Source of the DNA: Streptomyces sp. NRRL F-6492
GTDB taxonomy: Bacteria > Actinomycetota > Actinomycetes > Streptomycetales > Streptomycetaceae
Reading direction: 5' to 3'
NCBI RefSeq assembly: GCF_001280125.1
Contig: NZ_LGEG01000255.1
Span: forward strand, 69,347-133,346
Length of the DNA: 64,000 nucleotides
Shown here: piece after piece, positions 36,366-51,677 of the stretch
How the letters are laid out: every line of letters begins with the position of its first letter
How positions within the stretch are numbered: position 1 is the stretch's first letter
The notes under the pieces: model-generated
What the model was told of the DNA's origin: nothing
The model's database searches: none
Seen by the model: the letters and a program-made list of their open reading frames with translations, nothing else
Program-made: the position numbers and the translations under genes

Positions 36366-38102
36366 CTAGAAGAGCAGGTCGTAGGTGTTCCAGCCGCCGC
36401 CGATGCGCGTGCGGGCCGCGAAGGGGACGGTGGGCTTGCCGGTGCCCCTGTACAACCACAGGACCCCGGTCCTGTCGCGGGCGACGGCGTCGGCCCGCCC
36501 GTCGTCGGTGAGGTCTCCGGTCACGACGAGTTGGTCGTATCCCTGCCAGCCCCCGCCGACCCGGACGCGAGCCGCGTACGGGGCGGTGGCCTTGCCCGTG
36601 CCCTCGTACAGCCACAGACCCCCGGACGTGTCACGGGCCAGCAGGTCCGCCCGCCCGTCGCCGCTCAGGTCCGCGCCGCCGGCCAGCCGGTCGTAGCCCT
36701 GCCAGCCCCCGCCCACGCGCACGCGTGCCTTGAAGCGGTTGCCGTCGGTGAGCCTGCCGGTACCCCCGTAGAACCACAGGACGCCGGACCTGTCACGGGC
36801 CACGAGGTCCACGAGCCTGTCACCGTCGAGGTCTCCGGCCCCGGTGACCCTGTCATAGGCGTTCCAGCCGGAGCCGACGCGGACGCGGGGTGCGTGCGGC
36901 TTGCCGTCGACGAACTGGCGGTCGTAGTACCAGAGGGTTCCCGACGCGTCACGGGCGACCAGGTCGCCCAGGCCCCGGGTGGCGGCGGACGGACGGACGG
37001 CGTCCCGGGAGAAGGGCCCCTGCGCGTAGGGGGAGAGGGAGCTGATCGCGTTGTAGGTCTGCCAGCCCGAGCCCGTTTCGTCGCGCGGGGAGAGGGGGGC
37101 GGTGGCGGCGCGGGTGCCGTCGTACTCCCACAGCCTGCCGGTGGTGTCGCGGGCGTGCAGACCGTGCCACGGCTGGACGGTACGGCCTCGGGCGAGGAAG
37201 GGAGCGCTGATCCGCTTGACGTCGGACTCGTCCCAGACGCCCAGGTCGTAGATGTCGTAGCGGGTGTGGGCCTGGAGCTTCTGGGCGTACTGCCCCGGAC
37301 CGGCGGTCAGCTCGTACCCGATGACGTGGTCTCCGGGTTCGAGCGCGCAGGCGACGTTGGGAAGGTCGTCGGGCAGGGTCGCGTAGCGAATCTCGCAGGT
37401 GGCGCCGGAGCCGGTGGTGACACGGCCGATGCGGAGGGGCGGCGCGTCACGGGTCAGCTGGTTCTCGGCGCGGGCGAAGCGGAGGGTCAGCCTCCCGGTG
37501 TCGTTGGCGTGGACGCGGAGCTGCTGGCGGACCGTGCCGCCGTCCGGAACGGCCGGGAGGTCGAAGCCGACCGTGTTCAGCAGCGCGTGCGCGCGGGACT
37601 TGACGGTGACCTTGCCGGTGCCGTGCCGCCCGTCCGCCGGGAGGGCGCCCGCGCCGCGGGCCTCCTTCACGGCCGCGGCGAGGTCACCACCGGTCGGCAT
37701 GTGGGCGAAACCCCAGTAGAGGGTCGCGTCCCCGGCACCCCGGGGAACGAGAACGTCGGGCTTCTGGTACGTCGGCCCGTCGCAGACGAAGACGCCCGTG
37801 TAACCCGCGGGCTGCGCACACTCGTTGCCCCTCAGCGCGTATCCCTCGGGGAGGCCCGCGCCCGCGCCGGCGGGATCGGCCATCGGCTGCGTGCCGACGG
37901 CGACGACCACCTTGCCGATGACGCTCCCGGATTCCACGGCGGGATAGAAGCGCGGCACGGATCCCGGCGCCGCCACCACGTCATAACCGGACAGCCGCAA
38001 CTCGTCGGCGGCGGTCGCGGAGTGCGGGGCGAGGAGGGTCGCCGCGGTGAGGAGTCCGGTGGCCGCGCTGAGCATGGCCGTCCGGCGGGTTATGTGTCTC
38101 AT
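36366..38102 (-). CDS. Secreted FG-GAP/VCBS repeat protein, paralogue 1
   Basis: 578 residues from ATG 38102 with GAAGGA upstream. Signal peptide (TAMLSAATGLLTAATLLAPHSATAADE), then a unique region of about 250 residues with disulfide candidates (GNECAQPAGYTGVFVCDGP, ATCEIRYATLPDDLPNVACAL). The C-terminal 280 residues carry about five blade-like repeats of the type GDLTDDGRADAVARDRTGVLWLYRGTGKP, each with a DxDGDGxxD-like calcium site and a GGGWQGYD strand. FG-GAP propellers bind ligands or proteins outside the cell. It is a paralogue of the protein at 57416 in both halves. Exact function unknown. Confidence 0.85.
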   Translation of the reverse strand: MRHITRRTAMLSAATGLLTAATLLAPHSATAADELRLSGYDVVAAPGSVPRFYPAVESGSVIGKVVVAVGTQPMADPAGAGAGLPEGYALRGNECAQPAGYTGVFVCDGPTYQKPDVLVPRGAGDATLYWGFAHMPTGGDLAAAVKEARGAGALPADGRHGTGKVTVKSRAHALLNTVGFDLPAVPDGGTVRQQLRVHANDTGRLTLRFARAENQLTRDAPPLRIGRVTTGSGATCEIRYATLPDDLPNVACALEPGDHVIGYELTAGPGQYAQKLQAHTRYDIYDLGVWDESDVKRISAPFLARGRTVQPWHGLHARDTTGRLWEYDGTRAATAPLSPRDETGSGWQTYNAISSLSPYAQGPFSRDAVRPSAATRGLGDLVARDASGTLWYYDRQFVDGKPHAPRVRVGSGWNAYDRVTGAGDLDGDRLVDLVARDRSGVLWFYGGTGRLTDGNRFKARVRVGGGWQGYDRLAGGADLSGDGRADLLARDTSGGLWLYEGTGKATAPYAARVRVGGGWQGYDQLVVTGDLTDDGRADAVARDRTGVLWLYRGTGKPTVPFAARTRIGGGWNTYDLLF

Positions 38103-38183
38103 ACGTCCTTCACGAAAGGTGTGGTCATGCCGGTGCGTCGGGGTGCCCTGGCAAGGTCGGGCGGTGGCGGAGCGGGAGACGGA

Positions 38184-38221
38184 CCGGCTTGCCGTACTTC
38201 CTGAGAGGTACGGCAAGCCGG
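38184..38221 (-). terminator. Terminator of the 1107-residue FG-GAP gene
   Basis: A perfect 14-bp stem (38184-38197 with 38208-38221, ten-base loop) sits 27 bp past the stop in the leftward direction. Confidence 0.8.
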
Positions 38222-38247
38222 CCGTCCGACGAATGGATCAGGGCCGA

Positions 38248-41200
38248 CTAGAAGATGCCGGTGATCGCAGTGGCCCACCCGGCAGTACCCGAGAGACGGG
38301 GTGACCCGTGACCGGTGGGCGTACCGGGGTAAGTGAGGAGGCATCCAGTGGGGCAGAGCGTACTCGTCCAGCTTCCCGCCGAATCAACGTACTGAACCGG
38401 GGTGTTCGGGTCGGCGGGCGTGGTGGCCCAGAAGTCGCCTTGTTCCTGGCCGGCGGTAGATATGAACCGCTTGAAGTCATAGGTCTTGGCCTCATTGCCG
38501 GGGCCAGGCGGAGCGTCGGGGGAAGGTCCAACGGTGACCGTGGCGTCCGCAAGGGCACCCTGCATGTTGCCGGGGGAAGTCAGGAAGGGCCGCTGGGTCC
38601 ATCCAGCGGTGCCGTAGACACTGCGCTGAAGGAGTTTGTAGTCACTGCCCGGGCACTTAGACGCGTCGTTGAGGCAGCCGGGGTAGAGGTAGAGCTTGCC
38701 GTCGCCGGGATCGCGGGTGACAAGGTCTGCGTAGGAGTCACCGTTGACGTCGTCGACGGCGAGGTTGGTGAGGTCGCGCCAGCCACCGGTACCCAGGACG
38801 ACCGGGTTACCCCAGTCGAAGGGCTGTGCCTGGTTCTGGCCACCGCCGCCGACGGCGATGCCGCTGTAGAGGATGAGCCGAGCGTTGCCGCAGTTCTTGC
38901 TCGCGTCGTAGATGCATTCGACGGTGATGAGGTCATTGCCCTGATTGCCGTCGATGTCGCCGGGGAGAAGCATCTGGCGCAGACCGCTCCAGTTCGATCC
39001 CCGGGAAGGATGGGCGAGTTCCTTGCGGGTGTAGTACCAGGGGGATCCCACTCCATTGCCGGGGTAGACATAGAGCTTGTTGTCGGACAGGCGGACGAGG
39101 AAGTCCTCGTAGCCGTCGGGCGTCGAGTCTTTGGACGACATGCCCTTCAAATCGCCGCGGTGGGCGATGAGCGCTCCGCTCCAACCGCCGCTGCCGGCAT
39201 TCTGGCGGGTCCCCATGGAACCGAGAGTGCCGTTACCGGGGTAGAACCAGAGCTTTCCGTCGGGATCGGTGGCAACGAAGTCTGCGAAACCGTCACCGCT
39301 GAGGTCCCCAGGCCGATCGTGCTTGCTGCTGCCGATAGAGGGGTCGGAATTTTCCTTTTCATATACGAATGTCGGTGACGTTGTGGTGAGGTGAACCTGG
39401 TCATCGCCTCCTGCGAGCATGGAGCGGTTGCCGAACTTGTCATAGGCGACGACGTTCAGCTTGGCGACGGGGTGGGCGAAGGGCGTGATGGTCACGGTCG
39501 CGGTGTGGTTGGCATCCGTGCCGGCGTCGACCCAGGTGCCGTTGGGGCAGCGGGGGGTCGTCGCAGAGGACAGAGGGCGGTCCATGGCCCAGCAGTAGCC
39601 GTCGACGTCGCTGACGGTGTTGGTGAACTTGAACTGGCGAGGCACCCGGGCCGCGTAGCTGTCAGTGGCCTGGCCAGCCTTCGTTCCGTCGGCGTCGAGA
39701 ACGGTGACAGGCTTGTTGGGGCCTACCAGGTCGACGCTGAAGGAGCAGGATGCGGTGGCGGCACTGGTCGTGTTCTCGTTGTCCTTGGCGTAGACGCTCC
39801 AGGTGTAGGTGCCGTTGCCCAACTTCGTATAGGGCACCAGCACACTGGTTTCGCCTGAACCGCTCACGCTGTCGGAGTTGGGCGCGAAGGAGACGGCGGT
39901 GCCGCTGGAGTTCTTGACCGTGAAGTGGGCCGTAACCTTCCCACCGTCCTCGTCCTTGATCTTCGCGTTCAGGGTGATGCCGCTGTTGCCGATGCGTCCA
40001 CCGCAGCCGACCGGAACATTGCCGTCGCCGGACTCTACGTAGTAGCCCTCGTAGGCGGACTTGCCGGTGACGACGGGCTTGTAGTTGTAGTCGACCTCGA
40101 GAACGGGGTTGTTGCGAAACCGCTTGTAGGCGTTGGTGTTGCCCGCATAGTTGCTCGGGGCCTTCATCCCGAGGAAAAGGGTGCCCAGTTCGCTGTTGGC
40201 GGCCTGCTGGACGTAGGCCGTCAGTGCGGCGCTGGCGAAGTCGTGTCCCTTGTCGCCGGGGCAGTACTGGTCGTTTCCGCCGAAGAACGAACCGGAGGCA
40301 AGCTTGCTGCCCCAAGGCTGACTGTTCCAGGTGGGGGTGGTGGCGATGCTGCCCGTCGACCACAGTTCGGTCGGGCCGACCGAGGAGTCGCAGACGTAGG
40401 AGTGGGTCTGGATGACGGCGAACTTGGCGTCACTGATGGTCGCGTTCTCCAGGCCGTTGGTGTTCATGGCGAAGAACGAGGCGGTGTCACCGGTCCCGTT
40501 GTACCCGACCCGGGGCTCGTCGGCGGGGTTGGAGGAGTTCCATCCCGAACCGTTGGGGTAGGTGGCGTTGGGCGTGGCCGAGTAGACCACCGCCCACTTC
40601 TCGCGGTTCCCGTCCTCGAAGACCGGGTCAATGACCAGCGGGAACTGGTCGGCCGAGGCCAGAAGGCCCGAGTCCGGTACGAGCGTGAGCGAGTTTCCGC
40701 TGATATCCACGGCCACGGGCGCACTGTCGGGTTGCGCGGACCCGGCGGCAGCGGAGCGCGCGGCCGTCTTCGAGGCGACGACGGTCTGCTGCTCTTCGGC
40801 CGGGAGGGCGGGCTGCTCCCACATCTTCGGGACGGGAGCGCTGAAGACCGTTTCGCCTTTCTCGTCCTTGGCCAGCAGCCGGTTGTCGGAGGTCTCGCTC
40901 AGGGTGACGCCGTCGGTTTCCAGCCCAAGCTCGATGCTGCGCAGGGCGGGATTGGCCGCCGCCTCGGGCGTGTGTATGACCAGATGTTGCGCGAAGCCGT
41001 TGACCTCAGCGATGAGCTTGAGGTCGACGCCAGGCAGGACCGACGGGTACGTGGCGCTGTCGCCGTCCAGGACCGGCTCGGGAAGCGCGGCGGGCCAGGT
41101 GAGGGCCAGCTTTTTGCCCTCCTTGACCATCGTGGCCAGCGGCTGGTTGCCACCGCCGGAGAAGGTGATCGGGAAGGTGGGCGCTGTCGGTCCGACCGAG

Positions 41201-41571
41201 CCGTCCGGCTGCCGTATGAGCGATGGATCAGTCTGGCGCCACATGCCGTCGTATCGCGTCCACTTCGGGATGCCGTAAGAGCGGCGGGTGGTGGAACCGT
41301 CGGAGTTGGCGAAGAACTCGGTGTTCTCCTGCCGGCGGTCGAGAATCTCGACCTGCTTGCCCGTCCTGGCAGCCTCGCCGAACGCGGCCTCCTCGAAAAG
41401 CGCAGATGGCGTCCGCGACGCGTCCGTCTTCTCCGCTACTGCGGGCAAGGCCGAGGGCGAGGCCACGGGCAGAGTGGTCCGGGCGACGGCTGCGGAGACC
41501 GGCAGGGCCACGGTCGCGGCCATCGCCAGAGCCATCGCTCTGCTGCCACGTCTGAGTCTGGTGGTGCGCAT
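38248..41571 (-). CDS. Large secreted DNRLRE/FG-GAP repeat protein, divergent partner of the RHS toxin
   Basis: 1107 residues from ATG 41571 (MRTTRLRRGSRAMALAMAATVALPVSAAVA), with GGAAGG upstream and a signal peptide. The N-terminal 300 residues resemble the pre-domain of actinomycete DNRLRE proteins (RRSYGIPKWTRYDGMWRQTDPSL). The DNRLRE-like beta domain covers about 330-470 (KWAVVYSATPNATYPNGSGWN, FAVIQTHSYVCDSS). Ig-like parts follow (KPVVTGKSAYEGYYVESGDGNV, KVTAHFTVKNSSGTAV, VTITPFAHPVAKLNVVAYDKFGNRS). FG-GAP repeats close the protein (DLSGDGFADFVATDPDGKLWFYPGNG). It shares a 396-bp divergent promoter region with the RHS gene, so joint export or display is likely but inferred. Confidence 0.8.
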   Translation of the reverse strand: MRTTRLRRGSRAMALAMAATVALPVSAAVARTTLPVASPSALPAVAEKTDASRTPSALFEEAAFGEAARTGKQVEILDRRQENTEFFANSDGSTTRRSYGIPKWTRYDGMWRQTDPSLIRQPDGSVGPTAPTFPITFSGGGNQPLATMVKEGKKLALTWPAALPEPVLDGDSATYPSVLPGVDLKLIAEVNGFAQHLVIHTPEAAANPALRSIELGLETDGVTLSETSDNRLLAKDEKGETVFSAPVPKMWEQPALPAEEQQTVVASKTAARSAAAGSAQPDSAPVAVDISGNSLTLVPDSGLLASADQFPLVIDPVFEDGNREKWAVVYSATPNATYPNGSGWNSSNPADEPRVGYNGTGDTASFFAMNTNGLENATISDAKFAVIQTHSYVCDSSVGPTELWSTGSIATTPTWNSQPWGSKLASGSFFGGNDQYCPGDKGHDFASAALTAYVQQAANSELGTLFLGMKAPSNYAGNTNAYKRFRNNPVLEVDYNYKPVVTGKSAYEGYYVESGDGNVPVGCGGRIGNSGITLNAKIKDEDGGKVTAHFTVKNSSGTAVSFAPNSDSVSGSGETSVLVPYTKLGNGTYTWSVYAKDNENTTSAATASCSFSVDLVGPNKPVTVLDADGTKAGQATDSYAARVPRQFKFTNTVSDVDGYCWAMDRPLSSATTPRCPNGTWVDAGTDANHTATVTITPFAHPVAKLNVVAYDKFGNRSMLAGGDDQVHLTTTSPTFVYEKENSDPSIGSSKHDRPGDLSGDGFADFVATDPDGKLWFYPGNGTLGSMGTRQNAGSGGWSGALIAHRGDLKGMSSKDSTPDGYEDFLVRLSDNKLYVYPGNGVGSPWYYTRKELAHPSRGSNWSGLRQMLLPGDIDGNQGNDLITVECIYDASKNCGNARLILYSGIAVGGGGQNQAQPFDWGNPVVLGTGGWRDLTNLAVDDVNGDSYADLVTRDPGDGKLYLYPGCLNDASKCPGSDYKLLQRSVYGTAGWTQRPFLTSPGNMQGALADATVTVGPSPDAPPGPGNEAKTYDFKRFISTAGQEQGDFWATTPADPNTPVQYVDSAGSWTSTLCPTGCLLTYPGTPTGHGSPRLSGTAGWATAITGIF

Positions 41572-41967
41572 GTACTGGTGCCTTCCGGAGTGCATGGCTT
41601 TTCACAAGGGGCGAGAAAGACTCTCTGTTTCTCTTTGGCGGGGACTCTAACCCGAAGAGTGGACATCCCTGCATGACAGATCCCAACTCACTCTCGGCAG
41701 CACACAGAAGACTCCCCCGGCAGAAAAAATGGAATCCGCAGGTCCGCATGCGAAACAACGCGAAGATGCGGCTTTTATACATCCATGACCCATAAACGCG
41801 CTGGTCAGATGATTGAGTCGCCTTGGTGAGCGTCACACCCAGAAGCAGGTTCCCCAACCTGACAAACTTGACCACCCTTCTCCCGATCATGCTTGTCGGC
41901 CACCCGCGGGAAGTGTTTGATTCGCGTGATCATCAAAATTTCACGCAAGACCTGGGTGGGGATCTCA
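41572..41967. promoter_or_regulatory. Divergent promoter region of the FG-GAP and RHS genes
   Basis: This 396-bp gap is clearly less GC-rich than its surroundings and contains no supportable gene. An inverted repeat GCGTGA...TCACGC (41924-41929 and 41941-41946) lies 21 bp before the RHS start codon. A TATACAT string near 41778 may be a -10 element. No -35 was convincing. Confidence 0.45.
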
Positions 41968-48963
<6,996 letters not shown>

Positions 48964-48965
48964 AG

Positions 48966-49247
48966 GTGAGGTACGTTAAGGTCGAATGGGATCACGACTT
49001 CGCTGATGATCCTGTGCTCTATCTCAGCGAGCTTGGCGACGATGGCTACGAAACCCGGAAGGTGCAGTTCTACCGGGATGGTAGATCCGAATGGGCAGAT
49101 GAGAGTTCCGAAACTGGAACTGTCGGCCTCTCGGAAATCTCGTTCCCGCCTCTGGAGGAAATCGACAGCCAGTCGGAGTTCACTGCCAAGGTGATTACTC
49201 CAGAAGAGTTCGAGAGCGCATGGAACGGGGCGCGCGGGAACTCCTGA
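48966..49247 (+). CDS. Probable immunity protein (DUF6881-like) for the ADP-ribosyltransferase toxin
   Basis: 93 residues from GTG 48966, two bases after the toxin stop, with GGAAGGA upstream. The sequence MRYVKVEWDHDFADDPVLYLSELGDDGYETRKVQFYRDGRSEWADE...SFPPLEEIDSQSEF...ITPEEFESAW matches my recollection of the DUF6881 family of small acidic proteins near bacterial toxins. Placement directly behind a polymorphic toxin tip is the classical immunity position. It would bind and block the ART domain in the producer cytoplasm. Base composition is lower in GC than its surroundings, like the toxin tip, suggesting that both moved as one cassette. Confidence 0.8.
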   Translation: MRYVKVEWDHDFADDPVLYLSELGDDGYETRKVQFYRDGRSEWADESSETGTVGLSEISFPPLEEIDSQSEFTAKVITPEEFESAWNGARGNS

Positions 49248-49316
49248 CGTGCCACTGCATTCTTCTTGTGGTGTGCCATAGCGCAAAGAGCGCTTCCATT
49301 CCGGTGATAACAGAAG

Positions 49317-49351
49317 CTCGGCGCCCTGCTGACTGTCGGCAGGGCCCCGAG
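49317..49351. terminator. Hairpin between the immunity gene and the integrase remnant
   Basis: A 13-bp stem with one mismatch (49317-49329 and 49339-49351) separates convergent genes. The surrounding gap 49248-49378 has no tRNA or other gene. Confidence 0.65.
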
Positions 49352-49378
49352 CCCTTGACGGCAACGCTGACGGCAACG

Positions 49379-49526
49379 TCAGCGGACGACGGCTGCGGCG
49401 GGTGGGTCTTCCGGTTCGTCGTCGGTCTGGCCGAGGGCGTTGCCGAAAGTGTCGATGGCCTGGCGTTGGAGGCGGAGCCTTACGTGTGCGTAGACGCCGA
49501 TGTGGGCGTGGCCCAACAGCTCCTTA
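49379..49526 (-). pseudogene. int: 3' fragment of an AICE tyrosine integrase
   Basis: Reading leftward from 49525 gives KELLGHAHIGVYAHVRLRLQ and, after that, RQAIDTFGNALG and a TGA stop. It contains the late catalytic His (LLGHAHIGV) and the nucleophile Tyr (VYAHV) of a tyrosine recombinase. A few residues between HIGV and YAHV seem missing compared with relatives. It joins in frame to the other fragment at 51678 once the two insertion sequences and one TTA copy are removed. Confidence 0.85.
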
Positions 49527-49535
49527 GACCGTGTC

Positions 49536-49962
49536 CTATGTGGTGAGGCGGACCAGTCGCTTGTAGCAGCAGAGGGCTGCGGCGAGACCGAGGAAGGCCG
49601 GGTAGTTGCGGGGATGGCGCTCGTAGCGGTGGTTGAGCCGGCGGTAGCCGGTCAGCCAGGACATGGTCCGCTCGATCACCGCGTTTCCCTCGGAGCCATT
49701 TCCGCAGCTCAGGTATGTCATAGGCCTTGTCGGCGTGCAGACGCCGGGGCTTGAAGTGACGGCCGCGATGGGGGTCGTGTCTCGTTTGGTGACCGAGCAC
49801 CATGGGCTTCAGTGCCTGGCTGTCGTGGGTATTGGCCGCGGTGACACCGACGACGAGGGGCAGTCCGTTCGCGTCCGACAGGACGTGCATCTTGGAACCC
49901 GGCTTGCCCCGGTCCACAGAGCTCGGACCGGTGAGGTCACCCCCCTTTTTTCGCCCTGCCAT
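49536..49962 (-). pseudogene. IS A transposase, second frame (DDE part), broken
   Basis: The start KKGGDLTGPSSVDRGKPGSK and HADKAYDIPELRKWLRGK (second Asp) lie in one frame, while VIERTMSWLTGYRRLNHRYER (catalytic Glu) and the end lie in another. Comparison with IS B shows that about twenty residues between them are missing, so a deletion near 49695 caused the frameshift. Confidence 0.8.
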
Positions 49963-50293
49963 GGGCGGAGTCGAGGACGGCGCGGGACAGGTCGAGCAGG
50001 CCGGCGTCGTCGAGGCGATGCAGGATCTCCTCGTGCAACCGGCCCCACACTCCCGCCCTGGACCAGATCAGGAACCGGCGGTGGGCGGTCGACTTCGATA
50101 TCCCGAAGCAGGGCGGCAAGGCCCGCCAGGCACAGCCGCTGACCAGGACGTAGATGATCGCGGCGAACAAGGTCTCATCAGGCGTGTCCGGCGTCCCGCC
50201 GCCCTGCGGCCGCACCCGAGAGGGCGGGATCAGCGGCTTCGCGATCTCCCACAACCCGTCCGGAACAATCCAACTCCACGTACCCCGCCCCAT
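49937..50293 (-). CDS. IS A transposase, first frame
   Basis: 118 residues (MGRGTWSWIVPDGLWEIAKPLIPPSRV, SGCAWRALPPCFGISKSTAHRRFLIWSRAGVW) ending VLDSAHGRAKKGG with the first catalytic Asp. This is the DUF4096-type N-terminal half of IS5/IS427-like transposases. It ends at a run of six A and six G (49940-49951 on the minus strand), a typical site for -1 ribosomal frameshifting into the second frame. Because the second frame is broken, no active enzyme is expected. Confidence 0.82.
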   Translation of the reverse strand: MGRGTWSWIVPDGLWEIAKPLIPPSRVRPQGGGTPDTPDETLFAAIIYVLVSGCAWRALPPCFGISKSTAHRRFLIWSRAGVWGRLHEEILHRLDDAGLLDLSRAVLDSAHGRAKKGG

Positions 50294-50344
50294 AACCAGC
50301 CCAACGACCGCCTCACCACATAGGACACGGTTTTAGACGTCATC

Positions 50345-50812
50345 TCATTTGGTGAGTCTGCGGTAGCAGATGAGGGTGCAGGCGATGCTGGTGAAGGCGA
50401 GGAAGTGGTCGGCTTTGCGTTCGTAGCGTCGGTGGAGGCGGCGGCAGCCGGCGAGCCAGGACATGGTGCGTTCGATGGTCCAGCGGTGGCGGCCCAGCCG
50501 CTGTGAGGACTCGATCCCTTTGCGGGCGATGCGGTGGGTGATGCCGCGTCCGCGTAACCATCGCCGCAGGTGGGGGTAGTCGTAGCCCTTGTCTCCATGA
50601 AGCTTGCCCGGCTTGCGCCGCCTGCGTCCGCGGCGGGATCGGATCGGCGGAATGCCCTGGACCAGGGGGATCAGGGCCTGGCTGTCGTGCAGATTCGCGC
50701 CTGAGATTCCGACGGAAATGGGCAGACCGCCCCGCTCGGTGATCAGGTGGATCTTCGAGCCGTACTTGCCCCGGTCCACAGGATTCGGACCCGTCAGGTC
50801 CCCCTTTTCAAG
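50345..50812 (-). CDS. IS B transposase, second frame (DDE part)
   Basis: Reads from KGDLTGPNPVDRGKYGSKIHL through LHGDKGYDYPHLRRWLRGRG (second Asp) and HRWTIERTMSWLAGCRRLHRRYERK (catalytic Glu) to ICYRRLTK. It is complete in this part. Translation depends on a -1 shift from the first frame at the A4G5 run (50800-50808 on the minus strand), as in IS427-like elements. Confidence 0.82.
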   Translation of the reverse strand, partial: LEKGDLTGPNPVDRGKYGSKIHLITERGGLPISVGISGANLHDSQALIPLVQGIPPIRSRRGRRRRKPGKLHGDKGYDYPHLRRWLRGRGITHRIARKGIESSQRLGRHRWTIERTMSWLAGCRRLHRRYERKADHFLAFTSIACTLICYRRLTK

Positions 50813-51114
50813 GCCCGCGTGTTCACCGAGTCGATCGCGCAGCGGGTCCAGTCCAGCTCGCCGCGGGTGCCAAGCTCGTCGAGCACCACGCGGTGCAGCT
50901 TGGCCCACACCCGGACCTTCGACCACTCACTGAACCGCCGATGGGCCGTTGCCCCTGACAGCCCAAACGACGCTGTCGGCAGCTGCTGCCACGTACAGCC
51001 CGACGTAGCCACGAACACGATCGCCGCCAGCACCTCCCGGTCGCCATGCCGACGCCGACCACCGCCCTGAGGCCGCAACGGCGCCTCCGGCACCAGCCGC
51101 TCAACAATTCCCAT
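50794..51114 (-). CDS. IS B transposase, first frame
   Basis: 106 residues (MGIVERLVPEAPLRPQGGGRRRHGDREVLAAIVFVATSGCTWQQLP...ALKRGT), carrying the first catalytic Asp in AIDSVN. Compared with IS A, about 13 residues are missing after LVP (IS A has VPDGLWEIAKPLIPPSRVRPQGGG), so the helix-turn-helix start may be damaged and the enzyme impaired. It begins 12 nt after the passenger gene stop. Confidence 0.8.
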   Translation of the reverse strand: MGIVERLVPEAPLRPQGGGRRRHGDREVLAAIVFVATSGCTWQQLPTASFGLSGATAHRRFSEWSKVRVWAKLHRVVLDELGTRGELDWTRCAIDSVNTRALKRGT

Positions 51115-51126
51115 GACCTGTCGCGC

Positions 51127-51594
51127 CTACGACTCGCTCGAGCAGGTGGTTTCAGTCCAGGTCGCCTGGAGGTCACGGCAGACAAGGGTGAGGGTGCCAT
51201 CCCAGCAGGCAATCTCGTGGCTGCAGCCGTCCCTGTGCGGCAGGATCTCGTCCAGAATCACTGCCCCGAGGTCCGTTCCCCGGTCCTCGTCGACGGGATC
51301 GATGACGAAGCTGGACACCCCTGTGTAGCGGATCAACAGGTCCTGGTCGTGCTTCCAGCAGTTGTGCTGGAACTCGACCTCCATCTCCTCACCGCCGGCA
51401 CCCCGGACAGCCCTGAGCGTCAGGTCCTTCACACATCGCCTGCTACTGAAGTCGTAGTGGTCCGTGTCCGTGGCGAAAGCCCAGGCGCCTGACGGTAGGT
51501 CACCGGATATCAAGGGCAGGCGGCTCAGGTAGTGAGCCGGGTCCAAGACCCCTGACAGGTCGCCGACCTGCGCATCGAGATTGACGTACTCCAT
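51127..51594 (-). CDS. Passenger protein of IS B, unknown, immunity-like
   Basis: 155 residues from ATG 51594 (MEYVNLDAQVGDLSGVLDPAHYLSRLPLISGDLPSGAWAF). The fold looks beta-rich and soluble: AVRGAGGEEMEVEFQHNCWKHDQDLLIRYTGVSSFVIDP, then LGAVILDEILPHRDGCSHEIACWDGTLTLVCRDL. The compact, acidic, small beta protein resembles the general look of polymorphic-toxin immunity proteins, but I recognise no named family. It is not needed for transposition. A run of 14 G lies nine bases before the ATG. It shares direction with the transposase and probably its promoter at the right IS end. Confidence 0.65.
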   Translation of the reverse strand: MEYVNLDAQVGDLSGVLDPAHYLSRLPLISGDLPSGAWAFATDTDHYDFSSRRCVKDLTLRAVRGAGGEEMEVEFQHNCWKHDQDLLIRYTGVSSFVIDPVDEDRGTDLGAVILDEILPHRDGCSHEIACWDGTLTLVCRDLQATWTETTCSSES

Positions 51595-51603
51595 CTACCT
51601 TCG

Positions 51604-51617
51604 CCCCCCCCCCCCCC
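51604..51617 (+). repeat. 14-nt homopolymeric C run (G run on the coding strand)
   Basis: It lies directly upstream of the passenger gene start and covers its ribosome-site position; length changes could vary translation or transcription. Sequencing error in length is possible. Confidence 0.8.
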
Positions 51618-51677
51618 GCTCACGACTTCCCACTGGCCGACGAATCGTCGCACGGACTCACCAAATGAGATGACCTC

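Larger units (their letters stand above)
49527..50332 (-). mobile_element. Insertion sequence A, IS5-type, decayed
   Basis: 24-bp terminal inverted repeats are perfect (49528-49551 and 50308-50331). The element is flanked by TTA at 49524-49526 and 50333-50335. It encodes a two-frame IS5-type transposase on the minus strand; the second frame is broken by an internal deletion, so it is probably immobile on its own. Confidence 0.88.
50336..51677 (-). mobile_element. Insertion sequence B, IS5-type, with extra passenger gene
   Basis: 21-bp terminal repeats (50336-50356 and 51657-51677) differ at one position. Flanking TTA copies are at 50333-50335 and 51678-51680. The element is 1342 bp, about 500 bp longer than simple relatives, because a 155-codon gene sits between the transposase and the right end. 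It directly abuts IS A, sharing the middle TTA. Confidence 0.88.

Noticed and set aside
36297..38204. A long plus-strand frame over the first FG-GAP gene
   Set aside because: It mirrors the repeats of the real gene, which has a signal peptide and blade motifs on the minus strand.
49248..49378. tRNA gene or att site at the left edge of the AICE
   Set aside because: No cloverleaf could be formed; only a terminator-like hairpin is present.
51604..51617. G14 tract as proof of phase variation
   Set aside because: One sequence cannot show length variation, and homopolymers are prone to sequencing error; kept only as a hypothesis.
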